Assembly: GCF_039962115.1 (NCBI RefSeq)
Contig: NZ_JAMPKJ010000009.1
Span: 62,001 to 126,000, forward strand
Source of the DNA: Funiculus sociatus GB2-C1
GTDB taxonomy: Bacteria; Cyanobacteriota; Cyanobacteriia; Cyanobacteriales; FACHB-T130
DNA: 64,000 nt
Direction of reading: 5' to 3'
Part shown: positions 1 through 8,800 of the stretch, piece by piece
Numbering within the stretch: the first letter of the stretch is position 1
Layout: every line of letters starts with the position of its first letter
The notes under the pieces: generated by a model
What the model saw: only the letters and a program-made list of their open reading frames with translations
Told to the model about the DNA's origin: nothing
The model's database searches: none
Translations under genes and position numbers: made by a program

Positions 1-102
1 GGCAGAATCAAGCTCAGCCAGCAAGACCTCAACAACAGCAGCCAGCAAGACCTCAACAACAACAGCCAGCAAGACCTCAACAACCCAGACGTTGAGATAT
101 GA
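1..102 (+). CDS. 3' end of an upstream gene with octapeptide repeats (partial, frame uncertain)
   Basis: The window opens inside a low-complexity repeat: three copies of a 24-bp unit at about 15-38, 39-62 and 63-86. Two plus-strand frames stay open to the edge. The frame starting at base 3 gives a Gln/Pro/Arg-rich tail (QPARPQQQ repeated) and stops at 93-95. The frame starting at base 1 gives repeats of QQDLNN and stops at 100-102, overlapping the prmC start as ATGA. I favour the Gln/Pro-rich reading as a disordered tail, but the ATGA overlap would fit the other. Function cannot be told. Confidence 0.45.
   Translation, partial: GRIKLSQQDLNNSSQQDLNNNSQQDLNNPDVEI
15..86 (+). repeat. 3 x 24-bp tandem repeat
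   Basis: Three nearly identical 24-bp units (CAGCCAGCAAGACCTCAACA core) lie head to tail. The unit is a multiple of three, so it can expand or contract without frameshifting the protein it encodes. Confidence 0.85.
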
Positions 103-1016
103 ACGACCCGCAGTCGCCAACAGTTTCAGGTGGGGAACTCTTGTCTTGGCGCAACTGGGCAAGAGATGCGGCTAAGTCTGCTGATGTTGACCCAACTGAA
201 GTGGACTGGCTGCTTTTAGAAGTTGCCGATGTAAATCGGTTGGCGCTGCGGTTAGATTCTTTCCAAGGCAGAACCCAGATAAAGGTAAAGCTGCCGTTAT
301 CAGTGTTAACCGAGATGTGGCAACGGCGAATTTGCGATCGCTTGCCGATACAGTACATCGCTGGTGTTACACCTTGGCGTAATTTTTCTTTGGCGGTAAC
401 TCCGGCGGTGTTGATTCCCCGACCGGAGACAGAATATCTGATTGATTTGGCAGTTACTGCTGCTGAAAAAGGCCAAGTCACCCCAAGCTTAAAGCAAGGA
501 CACTGGGCAGATTTGGGAACAGGTAGTGGCGCGATCGCTCTTGGTTTAGCAGATGGGTTAAGACAGGCAACAATTCACGCCGTCGATTTTAGCCCTGAGG
601 CTCTTGCGATCGCCCAATACAATGCTCTTAATCTGGGTTTTGCCACTCGGATTCATTTTTATCAAGGTTCCTGGTGGGACCCTTTACATGCCCTCAAAGG
701 CAAACTCAGCGGCATGGTTTCCAACCCGCCGTACATTCCTAGCAGTCTGGTGCCTTCTCTACAACCGGAAGTGGCGAAGCACGAACCCCATCTCGCCCTT
801 GATGGGGGCAAGGATGGGCTTGATTGCATTCGCCACTTGGTAAAGAAAGCACCCGAATACCTGCATCCGGGCGGTATTTGGCTAATTGAAATGATGGCGG
901 GACAAGCCGATGCTGTTGTTCAATTGTTGCAAGAAGAAGGGCGTTACTGCGACATTTCAATTCATGCCGATTTCGCTGGAATTGAACGTTTTGCTCTTGC
1001 TTATATTAAAAATTAG
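99..1016 (+). CDS. prmC: Peptide chain release factor N5-glutamine methyltransferase PrmC (HemK)
   Basis: PrmC uses S-adenosylmethionine to methylate the glutamine of the GGQ motif of release factors RF1 and RF2, which aids translation termination. The 305-residue protein has the family layout: a helical N-terminal domain (about 1-95), the IPRPETE motif at 106-112, the SAM-binding motif DLGTGSGA near 138-145, and the catalytic NPPY motif at 209-212 that recognises the glutamine side chain. Length is normal. The ATG at 99 directly follows the stop of the preceding gene, which suggests translational coupling. The following 220 bp to tsaC is AT-rich and non-coding. Confidence 0.95.
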   Translation: MNDPQSPTVSGGELLSWRNWARDAAKSADVDPTEVDWLLLEVADVNRLALRLDSFQGRTQIKVKLPLSVLTEMWQRRICDRLPIQYIAGVTPWRNFSLAVTPAVLIPRPETEYLIDLAVTAAEKGQVTPSLKQGHWADLGTGSGAIALGLADGLRQATIHAVDFSPEALAIAQYNALNLGFATRIHFYQGSWWDPLHALKGKLSGMVSNPPYIPSSLVPSLQPEVAKHEPHLALDGGKDGLDCIRHLVKKAPEYLHPGGIWLIEMMAGQADAVVQLLQEEGRYCDISIHADFAGIERFALAYIKN

Positions 1017-1042
1017 GAATTTTCTTGAACTGCCTATTTTTA

Positions 1043-1151
1043 TATGGTATATTTAACTTTATAATAAGATTTTAAGTAGTTTTCTTCATACTAGAAATAT
1101 GTAAATCTTTCAAAAAAAAAGGACGGATTTCCATTATCTAAATATACCATA
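1043..1151. repeat. 109-bp segment bounded by perfect 13-bp inverted repeats
   Basis: TATGGTATATTTA at 1043-1055 is matched by its exact reverse complement at 1139-1151. The interior is AT-rich and has no open frame. It lies between prmC and tsaC. It could be a relic of a miniature inverted-repeat element or a long hairpin; no clear target duplication is visible. Confidence 0.5.
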
Positions 1152-1236
1152 AAAGGCCTATAGCGAAAAATAAAAAGTTAATAATAGTAAGTTAATTTTA
1201 AAGCAGAAAATCAAGATAAATTCAATCCAAAATCGA

Positions 1237-1836
1237 ATGGCACAAGTTTCAATCGATGCCCTGATAAAAGGCGCTCTTTCTGGGTGTTTGGTGAGCTTTC
1301 CCACAGATACAGTACCAGCATTGGCAGTACAGCCGGAACACTCAGAGCTAATTTTTGCGGCAAAACAGCGGAGTGGAGATAAACCGTTGATTTTGATGGG
1401 AGCAACGCCAGCAGATTTATGGACTTTTGTAACTGGAAGTGCGGCGGAATGGGAGATTTGGCAACAAGTTGCTTTGCAATATTGGCCGGGAGCGATAACG
1501 TTAGTATTGCCAGCTTCAGAGCGCGTCCCAAGAACCATGAACCCGACTGATCCCAGCACAATAGGAGTGAGAGTGCCAAATTGCGCGATCGCTCGTAAAA
1601 TTCTGGCGCAAACTGGCCCCTTAGCAACTACTAGCGCCAATCGTTCTGGGGAGCCACCCCTCGAAACAATGACCGAAATCGAAGCGCAGTTTCCCGATGT
1701 CTTAACTCTACTACCCTCGGAATTAAAGACTGAAGAATTGGCGCTTGGCGTTCCTTCCACCGTTGCCAAATGGACAGACAGTAAATGGGAAATTTTGCGG
1801 CAAGGAGCAGTTAAATTGGAAGGAACTGGGAATTAA
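1237..1836 (+). CDS. tsaC: L-threonylcarbamoyladenylate synthase (TsaC/Sua5/YrdC family)
   Basis: TsaC makes threonylcarbamoyl-AMP from threonine, bicarbonate and ATP. This is the first step of the t6A modification at position 37 of ANN-decoding tRNAs. The 199-residue protein is a single YrdC domain without the Sua5 C-terminal domain. It shows the basic KQRSGDKPLI motif near 45-54, the GVRVPN strand, and SANRSGEPP near the nucleotide site. The ATG at 1237 gives the usual N-terminus, with the conserved FPTDTVPAL motif about 20 residues in. A second gene of the pathway, tsaE, lies at 27.6 kb. Confidence 0.93.
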   Translation: MAQVSIDALIKGALSGCLVSFPTDTVPALAVQPEHSELIFAAKQRSGDKPLILMGATPADLWTFVTGSAAEWEIWQQVALQYWPGAITLVLPASERVPRTMNPTDPSTIGVRVPNCAIARKILAQTGPLATTSANRSGEPPLETMTEIEAQFPDVLTLLPSELKTEELALGVPSTVAKWTDSKWEILRQGAVKLEGTGN

Positions 1837-1935
1837 AGACCCTTGATTAGAGATATTTTCTGATGATTAATTTCTAATTCCCCCTACAGGGTAACTTTTA
1901 CCCAACCCTCAAAATCTAAAAACCGATATATTTTT

Positions 1936-2784
1936 ATGCCCCAAGACGCTAACTCAAACTTGGAAGCCATTTTAGAGGAACTCAAGCAAACCCAACTTGC
2001 TTGTAACATGGCAACAGAAATGGGCCAGTTTAAAGCGGGTTTTTTGGCGCGGACTTCTCATGAATTGCGATCGCCCTTGAACAGTTTAATCGGTCTACAT
2101 CAGCTAATTTTGTCAGATTTGTGTGACTCTCCAGAGGAAGAACGAGAGTTCATAGCCCAAGCTCAAGGCTCTGCACTTAAACTGGTAAAACTTTTAGACG
2201 AAATTATTGCCGTTGCCAAAACCCAACATGGCACCAATCGGCTAGAAATTCAGCCTGTACAGATAGCTAATGTTTTTGAGCAAGTCTATAACTTTACGTA
2301 CCTGCAAGCAGCTAATCGCAGCATTCGCTTGGAAGTATCGCCCCCCGATCCAGAAATTTACGTTTTGGCAGATCCGCGACGGTTACAACAAGTGGTGCTG
2401 AATTTAGTTGATAGCGCGATCGCTCGTATGGACGGAGGTAGCATTCGAGTTTCCGCTTCTCCCTCACCAGCATCTGATCATCTCCACATCTGGATTGACG
2501 TTCAAGGGGAGGTTCCCTCCCACCCTTGGAGCGAGCCTGTGGATTTGCTCAATACCGTGAAAAAGACAGAAGAACAGGTAAAAAATCCAGACAAGCAGCC
2601 TGTAAAAGAGCCACTGCTATCAGCAGGGATGAATCTGTTAATCAATCAAACTTTGCTGGAAGTCATGCAGGGACGACTAGAAGTGGTGGCGGGACAACCA
2701 GCCGACACCCCTGCTACTTCAGCACCAGAAAATCTTATCCGGCTTCAGCTTTCGATTCCCCTCGTGACACCAGAAACTATCTAA
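1936..2784 (+). CDS. Histidine-kinase-like protein with HisKA motif and degenerate ATPase domain
   Basis: The 282-residue soluble protein has a dimerisation/phosphoacceptor motif SHELRSPLN at 41-49 with the phosphorylatable His at 42. The following region keeps an N-box-like stretch (LQQVVLNLVDSAI, about 151-163), although the usual Asn-Ala pair reads Asp-Ser. The expected G1 motif (DxGxG) is replaced by DVQGEVP near 189-195, and no G2 glycine cluster is seen. The C-terminal part ends in a strand typical of these folds. It has no sensor or membrane segment. It may be a weak kinase, a phosphotransfer protein or a pseudokinase. Its 3' end overlaps the convergent GNAT gene by 8 bp. Confidence 0.75.
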   Translation: MPQDANSNLEAILEELKQTQLACNMATEMGQFKAGFLARTSHELRSPLNSLIGLHQLILSDLCDSPEEEREFIAQAQGSALKLVKLLDEIIAVAKTQHGTNRLEIQPVQIANVFEQVYNFTYLQAANRSIRLEVSPPDPEIYVLADPRRLQQVVLNLVDSAIARMDGGSIRVSASPSPASDHLHIWIDVQGEVPSHPWSEPVDLLNTVKKTEEQVKNPDKQPVKEPLLSAGMNLLINQTLLEVMQGRLEVVAGQPADTPATSAPENLIRLQLSIPLVTPETI

Positions 2785-3235
2785 CCTGGACAGCCATAGG
2801 CTCAGCTACCGGCTGGTTATTATACAGCACCATCGTTGTACTGGGATTGCTATATTCAAATCCAATACGGGCGTAAAAGCCTTGTTGATAGGTAGTCAAC
2901 AAGTAAACGCGCTCTACTCGGCTCAGGCGGGGATGGCTGATAAGTGTTTCCACTAACTTGCGTCCGAGTCCTGCACCTTGGTAGTCCGGGTGAATGATCA
3001 CATCCCAGATAGTGGCACGGTAGACACCATCGGAAGTGGCTCTGGCGAATCCGATCATGCGATCGCCATCCCAGACGCTGATCGCCGGCTCACTGTTAGC
3101 GATCGCCACTTCTAAATCCTCAATTTTTCGACTCTGCGCCCAGAAGGCTGCTATTTGAAACAACTCCAGCAGTTGTTTGAAGTCGATCTTTGATTTATTG
3201 TCACAAAACTGGATATGACGGCAATCCATCGTCAT
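2777..3235 (-). CDS. GNAT-family N-acetyltransferase
   Basis: This is a predicted acetyl-CoA-dependent acyltransferase of 152 residues, whose substrate cannot be read from the sequence. It has the GNAT signature: strand beta4 followed by the pyrophosphate-binding motif QGAGLGRKL (86-94), and a C-terminal FYARIGFEYSN segment typical of small-molecule or amino-acid acetylating members. The ATG at 3235 gives a compact domain with a 35-40 residue lead-in. It converges on the histidine-kinase-like gene with an 8-bp overlap of the two 3' ends. Confidence 0.85.
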   Translation of the reverse strand: MTMDCRHIQFCDNKSKIDFKQLLELFQIAAFWAQSRKIEDLEVAIANSEPAISVWDGDRMIGFARATSDGVYRATIWDVIIHPDYQGAGLGRKLVETLISHPRLSRVERVYLLTTYQQGFYARIGFEYSNPSTTMVLYNNQPVAEPMAVQVR

Positions 3236-3353
3236 CAGTAACCTAGATTTTCGTACTGGGTCATTTTACTAACCAGACAGCAGCCGATTGGTGTCCAACG
3301 TCACCGAAATTCAATTGATTTTCAGCTAATTTTGGCTTTACCTATTACCTAAA

Positions 3354-4331
3354 TTACAACCAACGAGCAGCATCTTTAGCGTGATAGGTGAGAATCAAAT
3401 CGGCACCAGACCGCTTAAAGCCAGTCAAAGTTTCCATCACCACTCGCTGTTCGTCAATCCAGCCATTTAAAGCAGCCGCTTTAACCATCGCGTATTCGCC
3501 AGAGACATTGTAGGCGGCTACTGGTAAATTGGTTGCTTCCTTCACCCGCCAGATAATATCCATATAAGCTAGGGCGGGTTTAACCATCAGCATATCTGCA
3601 CCTTCAGCGATGTCAAGTTCAATTTCTTTAATCGCTTCGCGGGCATTACCTGGGTCCATTTGGTAGGTTCTGCGATCGCCAAACTGAGGAGCAGAGTCAG
3701 CAGCATCCCGGAAAGGGCCATAGTAAGCTGAAGCATACTTCGCAGCATAGGAAAGAATCGGTATATCTTCATACCCTGCCGCATCCAATCCTTCCCGAAT
3801 CGCCTGTACAAAACCGTCCATCATCCCGGAAGGCGCAATGATATCAGCACCAGCCTTAGCTTGAGAAACTGCTGTTTTCTTTAGCAACTCCAGCGTCGGG
3901 TCATTCAAAACGCGACCAGACAAGTCGCCAACTTGTAAATAACCGCAGTGACCGTGACTGGTGTACTCGCACAGGCAAGTATCGGCAATCACAATCAAAT
4001 CCGGCACCGCTTCTTTCACCGCCGTTGCTGCTTTTTGCACAATTCCGCAATCGTGCCAAGCGCCAGTCGCATCTGTATCCTTATCTTCAGGAATGCCAAA
4101 TAGAATAATGCCTGGGATGCCGAGGTCATAAACTTCTTTCGCCTCTTCCACAATTTTGTCTACCGATAGTTGATAGACTCCCGGCATAGATTTCACTTCT
4201 TTAGCGATTCCCTGTCCTGGCACCGCAAACAGAGGATAGATTAAATCGCTTGTGGTAAGAACTGTCTCGCGCACCATCCGGCGTAGTTGGGGTGAAGTGC
4301 GAAGGCGGCGAGGGCGATGTATAGGGAACAT
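3354..4331 (-). CDS. hemB: Delta-aminolevulinic acid dehydratase (porphobilinogen synthase)
   Basis: HemB condenses two molecules of 5-aminolevulinate into porphobilinogen, the second dedicated step of heme, chlorophyll and bilin synthesis. The 325-residue length is normal. It carries the cysteine-type metal-site motif [14 protein letters not shown], which predicts the zinc form. The Schiff-base lysine segments are [15 protein letters not shown] and MVKPALAY. The N-terminus ([13 protein letters not shown]) matches bacterial enzymes, supporting the ATG at 4331. It is transcribed alone on the minus strand, downstream of the rpmA terminator, so it probably has its own promoter in the 4332-4570 spacer. 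Confidence 0.97.
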   Translation of the reverse strand: MFPIHRPRRLRTSPQLRRMVRETVLTTSDLIYPLFAVPGQGIAKEVKSMPGVYQLSVDKIVEEAKEVYDLGIPGIILFGIPEDKDTDATGAWHDCGIVQKAATAVKEAVPDLIVIADTCLCEYTSHGHCGYLQVGDLSGRVLNDPTLELLKKTAVSQAKAGADIIAPSGMMDGFVQAIREGLDAAGYEDIPILSYAAKYASAYYGPFRDAADSAPQFGDRRTYQMDPGNAREAIKEIELDIAEGADMLMVKPALAYMDIIWRVKEATNLPVAAYNVSGEYAMVKAAALNGWIDEQRVVMETLTGFKRSGADLILTYHAKDAARWL

Positions 4332-4571
4332 GGCGTTTGGTGTAGTTGTTAATTGTTAAAACTGTTTTTTGCTGGTTTAAAAAGTTTATCGTTTTGTTTC
4401 CTGTAGCAACTCTATTATTTCGTAAAGTTCTGTGACATCTAGTTACCAGGCTCAGCCTGATAGGGAAGGAGGGCAGGTTCTGTCTCCCCCTAATTTTGGC
4501 AAAGTATCCTTTTTGACATCTTGCCCAGTAGGAAATAGAGGCACCTCCTACTTTTGCCACATATCCTTTGA

Positions 4572-4598
4572 AATAAAAAGGCACCCCGCCGGGTGCCT
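4572..4598 (-). terminator. Rho-independent terminator of the rplU-rpmA operon
   Basis: On the minus strand an 8-bp GC-rich stem (AGGCACCC/GGGTGCCT, bases 4579-4598, 4-nt loop) is followed by a run of five Ts. It lies 20 bp after the rpmA stop codon. The opposite strand lacks a T tract, so it acts only on the minus strand. Confidence 0.92.
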
Positions 4599-4618
4599 CT
4601 AGATTACCGACAAAACAA

Positions 4619-4924
4619 TTAGGCTTGTGCGGTTGCCAGTTCTGCCTCAGCAGGTGCTTCAGCTGCTGCTGGCACTGGGTAAACGCTTACCTTCTTGCGG
4701 TATCTTTCCTTTCTTTCAAAGGTGACAACGCCATCGACTAGAGCAAACAAAGTATAGTCTTTGCCGACACCGACGTTTTGACCAGCGTGAAATGTAGTTC
4801 CCCGCTGACGCACCAAAATATTACCAGCCCTGACAACTTGACCGCCGAAGCGTTTAACGCCTAGACGTTGGGCATTAGAGTCACGACCGTTGCGCGTACT
4901 ACCTGTACCTTTCTTGTGAGCCAT
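4619..4924 (-). CDS. rpmA: 50S ribosomal protein L27
   Basis: L27 is a component of the large ribosomal subunit near the peptidyl-transferase centre. The 101-residue sequence starts [20 protein letters not shown] and keeps the [18 protein letters not shown] and [12 protein letters not shown] blocks diagnostic of L27. The N-terminus has no extra cleavable peptide before MAHKK. The last 20 residues (Ala/Glu/Pro-rich) are a lineage-specific tail. It lies 44 bp downstream of rplU in the conserved rplU-rpmA operon and ends in a strong terminator. Confidence 0.98.
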   Translation of the reverse strand: MAHKKGTGSTRNGRDSNAQRLGVKRFGGQVVRAGNILVRQRGTTFHAGQNVGVGKDYTLFALVDGVVTFERKERYRKKVSVYPVPAAAEAPAEAELATAQA

Positions 4925-4968
4925 AGTTTCCTCAATTTTTCTTATCTATTTACTATTGTGCTGTAGTT

Positions 4969-5574
4969 TTATTCCTCAGTTGCCAGAGTTTCCACAGCTT
5001 CTTGAGCTTCATCTAGCGATGTGGTCAGAGTTTCCACTGGCGCAGACTCTTCAGCATCTGGGTTTTGCTCAACCAGCTCTCCAACAGCTTCTTGAGCTTC
5101 TTCTATCGCATGAGCTATGACTTCCACTGGCGCTGGTTCCTCAGCAACAGACTCCTCTACCGCCGGGGTTTCGGGGAGTTCTGATGGGTATGGCGCAGTA
5201 TCTGGATCTTCAAGCACTGGCGTTTGGGCTGATTCTTGCTGTGAGAATAGCACTGAGCCATTCATGCTGATGGAGTTAATCATCAGCTGGGTAATTTCTT
5301 GACGATGCCCTTTCTTCCTGCGGGTTTTCTTTTTGGGCTTCATCTTGTAGACGATGACTTTCTTGCCTCGGCGGTGTCTCATCACCGTTCCTTCTACAGT
5401 CGCGCCTTCGATGAAAGGTTGACCGATGGTGACATCGCCGTCGTTCTGAACGAACAACACCTTATCTATGGTGATATCCGTGTCTGGCTCGACGTGAAGC
5501 AGTTCGACATCGTAAAAGCGGCCTGGTTCGACTCTCAGCTGTTTGCCGCCAGTCTCAATAATTGCGTAACTCAT
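4969..5574 (-). CDS. rplU: 50S ribosomal protein L21 with long acidic repeat tail
   Basis: L21 binds 23S rRNA in the large ribosomal subunit. Residues 1 to about 100 form the complete L21 domain (MSYAIIETGGKQLRVEPG start; RRGKKVIVYKMKPKKKTRRKKGHRQ basic block near 67-90). The protein is 201 residues, roughly twice the usual bacterial length. The extra C-terminal half is strongly acidic. It contains two related units of about 30 residues, each with a (E/D)EAQEAV helix, which may come from a tandem duplication. The tail looks disordered to amphipathic-helical. The start is supported by AAGGA about 8 nt upstream. It is the first gene of the rplU-rpmA operon. Confidence 0.95.
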   Translation of the reverse strand: MSYAIIETGGKQLRVEPGRFYDVELLHVEPDTDITIDKVLFVQNDGDVTIGQPFIEGATVEGTVMRHRRGKKVIVYKMKPKKKTRRKKGHRQEITQLMINSISMNGSVLFSQQESAQTPVLEDPDTAPYPSELPETPAVEESVAEEPAPVEVIAHAIEEAQEAVGELVEQNPDAEESAPVETLTTSLDEAQEAVETLATEE

Positions 5575-5627
5575 GGGATAGTCCTTGGGGTTGCCGTACA
5601 GGTAGCTGGCTCATGTTTAGTAAATGA

Positions 5628-5681
5628 CACCCGCACCATGAAGGGTGGGGCTACACAAACTAAGCCTGACGAGAGCAGGCT
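5628..5681 (-). promoter_or_regulatory. Possible structured leader of the rplU-rpmA mRNA
   Basis: The 5' untranslated region of rplU (minus strand) contains two short hairpins: AGCCTG/CAGGCT at 5663-5681 and CACCC/GGGTG at 5628-5647. Leaders that control ribosomal-protein operons are common and some L21 leaders are described, but I cannot match this one to a named class. Confidence 0.3.
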
Positions 5682-5884
5682 ATGTCAGTGATGCCAGCTT
5701 TTGGAATGTCTCAACCTGATCCGAGCAGGAATAGACAGACAATCTACTATCATCGTTGATTTTTCTAGTTTTTGTCAAGAACGCGATCGCGCTTTCTCCA
5801 GAAAATATGAGAAGTATCCAACTGAGGGCAGATGCTTAGTAGTTGAGTTATCTTCGACTCATCAGGACGGAGAGTAGCGATCGC

Positions 5885-8800
5885 ATGATTACAATCAAGC
5901 AGATTTGGCAGTGGTTGAATACTGATATTCGGGAATTAGGGAAACCCGGAGATGTAGCTGAGACGGGGACAGAGATTACTAAATTTGCGCTGGAATTCGC
6001 AGTGGCTTTAGGTTTATTCTCTGCAACTGCAAGCCCTGCTGGAATTGCTATAGCGGGGCTATCAGGGGCGAAACTAGCGATCCAAGGCGTGAGGCTGTAC
6101 CGCAAAAAGAAGCGTCAAGAGCTATCCCTAGAGGAATGGGTAGCGATCGCATCTCCTCTCGCTTATCTAGAAAGCTTTAATGAATTGGTGCAAAGTAATG
6201 ACTTATTACAGCAAATCAATTTACAACCAGCCAATCTAGAGCCAGCAAGTACAACCTCTCCCGCAAATATCGCCCAACAGCAAAGCGTAAAACTGGGAGA
6301 ATTTCAACTAGATGAACATCTCGCTAGAAATGTTCTCACCTGCTTCCACGAATCGGAATTAGCCCAAGTTTTAAATCAGGTTTTGTCGAACCAACTGCAA
6401 CAAGCAGGGATAAATAAGTACGACGCTGAGGTTTTAACAGCTTGGGTAGCTTGGAAGACTCATCAACACCTGAAAAAAGCCTTAGAAGATGCTGATGATT
6501 CTGTCAGACAACGGGCGGAATTGTATCTAGCTGGAAGGCGACAAGAATCGGAAAAATACTACAGTATCAATACTTATTTAGATGAACAAATTGCGACTAA
6601 GCCCCTAGAGCCAGTATTTGATGAGACTTTCACTTTCAAAGATATTTACGTGCCGTTGAAGGTACAACCAGTGAATCTGAAGAAGGGAGAGATTGATAAG
6701 GATGCAGAACCAATTGAGCTCGAAAGCTGGGCAAAGGTGATGCTAGCAGATGCCCAGAAACAAGACAAGGTGATGTTTATCCAAGGGGGGCCGGGAAGAG
6801 GGAAAAGTGTTTTTTGTCGGATGTTTGCCGACTGGGCGCGGCAGCATTTACATCCAGTTTGGACACCAATCTTGATTCGGTTGCGGGCTATTAGGACATT
6901 TGAAAAGAGTTTTGAAAAAACTTTGCAAGCAGCAGTAGGTTGTAATTTTTCCGTAAAAGATGATGGCTGGTTAACCGATAGAAATACCCGATTTTTATTT
7001 CTGCTGGATGGATTTGATGAGTTAGTGATGGAAAGAGGAACCAGCCAGGAATTAAAGGATTTCCTCTGGCAAATAGAAAATTTCCAAGGTAGCTGCCAGC
7101 GAAATTCTGAAAAAGGACATCGGGTTATTATTACAGGCAGACTCTTGGCACTACAAGGTATCGAAGGAAGTATACCTCCCAACATGGAACGAGTGGAACT
7201 ACTGCCGATGGATGACGAACTCCAGCAGCAGTGGTTTACCAAATGGGAAACTCAAATTGGAGGTGATAAAACTTTAGCATTTCAGCAATTTTTGCAAGAT
7301 ACACGCTGTCCGGATCGGGTGCGGGAATTAGCAAAAGAACCGCTATTGCTATATCTATTGGCGGCGATGCACCGAGATGGCAAATTGACGGTGGAAATGT
7401 TTGAGGGTGCTAGCGGTGTCGGGGCAAAAATTCTGATTTACGAGCAATCTTTAGAGTGGGTACTGACCGAACAACGTAAAAAATGGCTGAATCGAGAGCT
7501 AACCGGACAGGAAACGGCAGGGCTGCGACGCATTTTGGCAGAGGCGGGATTGTGCGTCGTGCAGTCCGGTGGGGAATGTGCCGAGATGCAAACAATTGAG
7601 TCTCGTTTAACTGACGATGACAGTGCAATGAAGTTGATTCGCCAAGCTAGAGAACGACACGGAGAGGATGCGCTGAAAAATGCTTTGGCGGCTTTTTATC
7701 TCCAGCCTGCGGCAGCTGACAAAGGCGGTTCGGTGGAGTTTACCCACAAGAGTTTTGGGGAATTTTTGTGTGCGGAACGACTCAAAAAAAGTATAGAAGA
7801 CTGGACGCAACCGGGAAAAAAACCGCAGGAGTTTGAGATATCTATCGACAAAATGGACTGGGAAATCTACGATTTGTTTGGCTATGGTGGGCTGACACTA
7901 GAAATTGTGGAATATTTAATGGCTTTATTAGCTGCCAGTAAGGAGTTTCAGCCAGTAGAATTATTCAACCGATTAGAGGATTTTTATCTGCGTTGGTGCG
8001 ATGGTGAGTTTATCGATGCACCGCCAGAGAATCTGCCTCAGGAAAAGATGCGGAAAATGAAGGGGCAAACGCAAGATTCCAAGTTGATCGGGCAGCGACA
8101 GGTAGATGTTTATACAGGGCTGAATGTCACTATCTTGCTCTTAGAGTTACACCGCTATGCCCAGTTAAACGATGACTTAAAAGACAAAATTGCTTTCTTT
8201 CCCTGCGGTGAAAAAGATACTGATAGTTTTGATAAATATCGATTGCGTCGCAGCATCGGTTACAGCGAATGTATCGGTATTAGGGGCTTTATAGAAACAG
8301 TTTGGCGATTCCTCAGCAGCGCAAACCTCAGCGGCGCAAATCTCAGCGGCGCAGACCTGTGCGGCGCAGACCTGTGCGACGCAAATCTCAGCGGCGCAGA
8401 CCTGTGGGACGCAAGTCTCAGCGGCGCAGACCTGTGCGGCGCAGACCTGTGCGACGCATACCTCTGTAACGCAGAGGTATGCGAAGCAAATCTCAGGGGC
8501 GCAGACCTCAGGGGCGCAGACCTCAGCGGTGCCTACCTGTGCGACGCAAATCTCAGCGACGCAGACCTCAACGGCGCAGACCTCAACGGCGCAGACCTGT
8601 GCGGCGCAAACCTCAACGGCGCAGACCTCAACGGCGCAGACCTCAGCGGCGCAGACCTCAGCGGCGCAGACCTCAGCGACGCAAACCTCAGCGACGCAGA
8701 CCTGTGCGGCGCAGACCTGTGCGGCGCAAACCTCAGCGACGCAAACCTCAGCGACGCAAACCTCAGCGACGCAAACCTCAGCCGCACAAACCTCAGCCGC

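Noticed and set aside
4201-4584. Minus-strand frame of 127 codons overlapping hemB
   Set aside because: It is a shifted frame over the hemB 5' end and leader with no protein-like character; hemB is certain.
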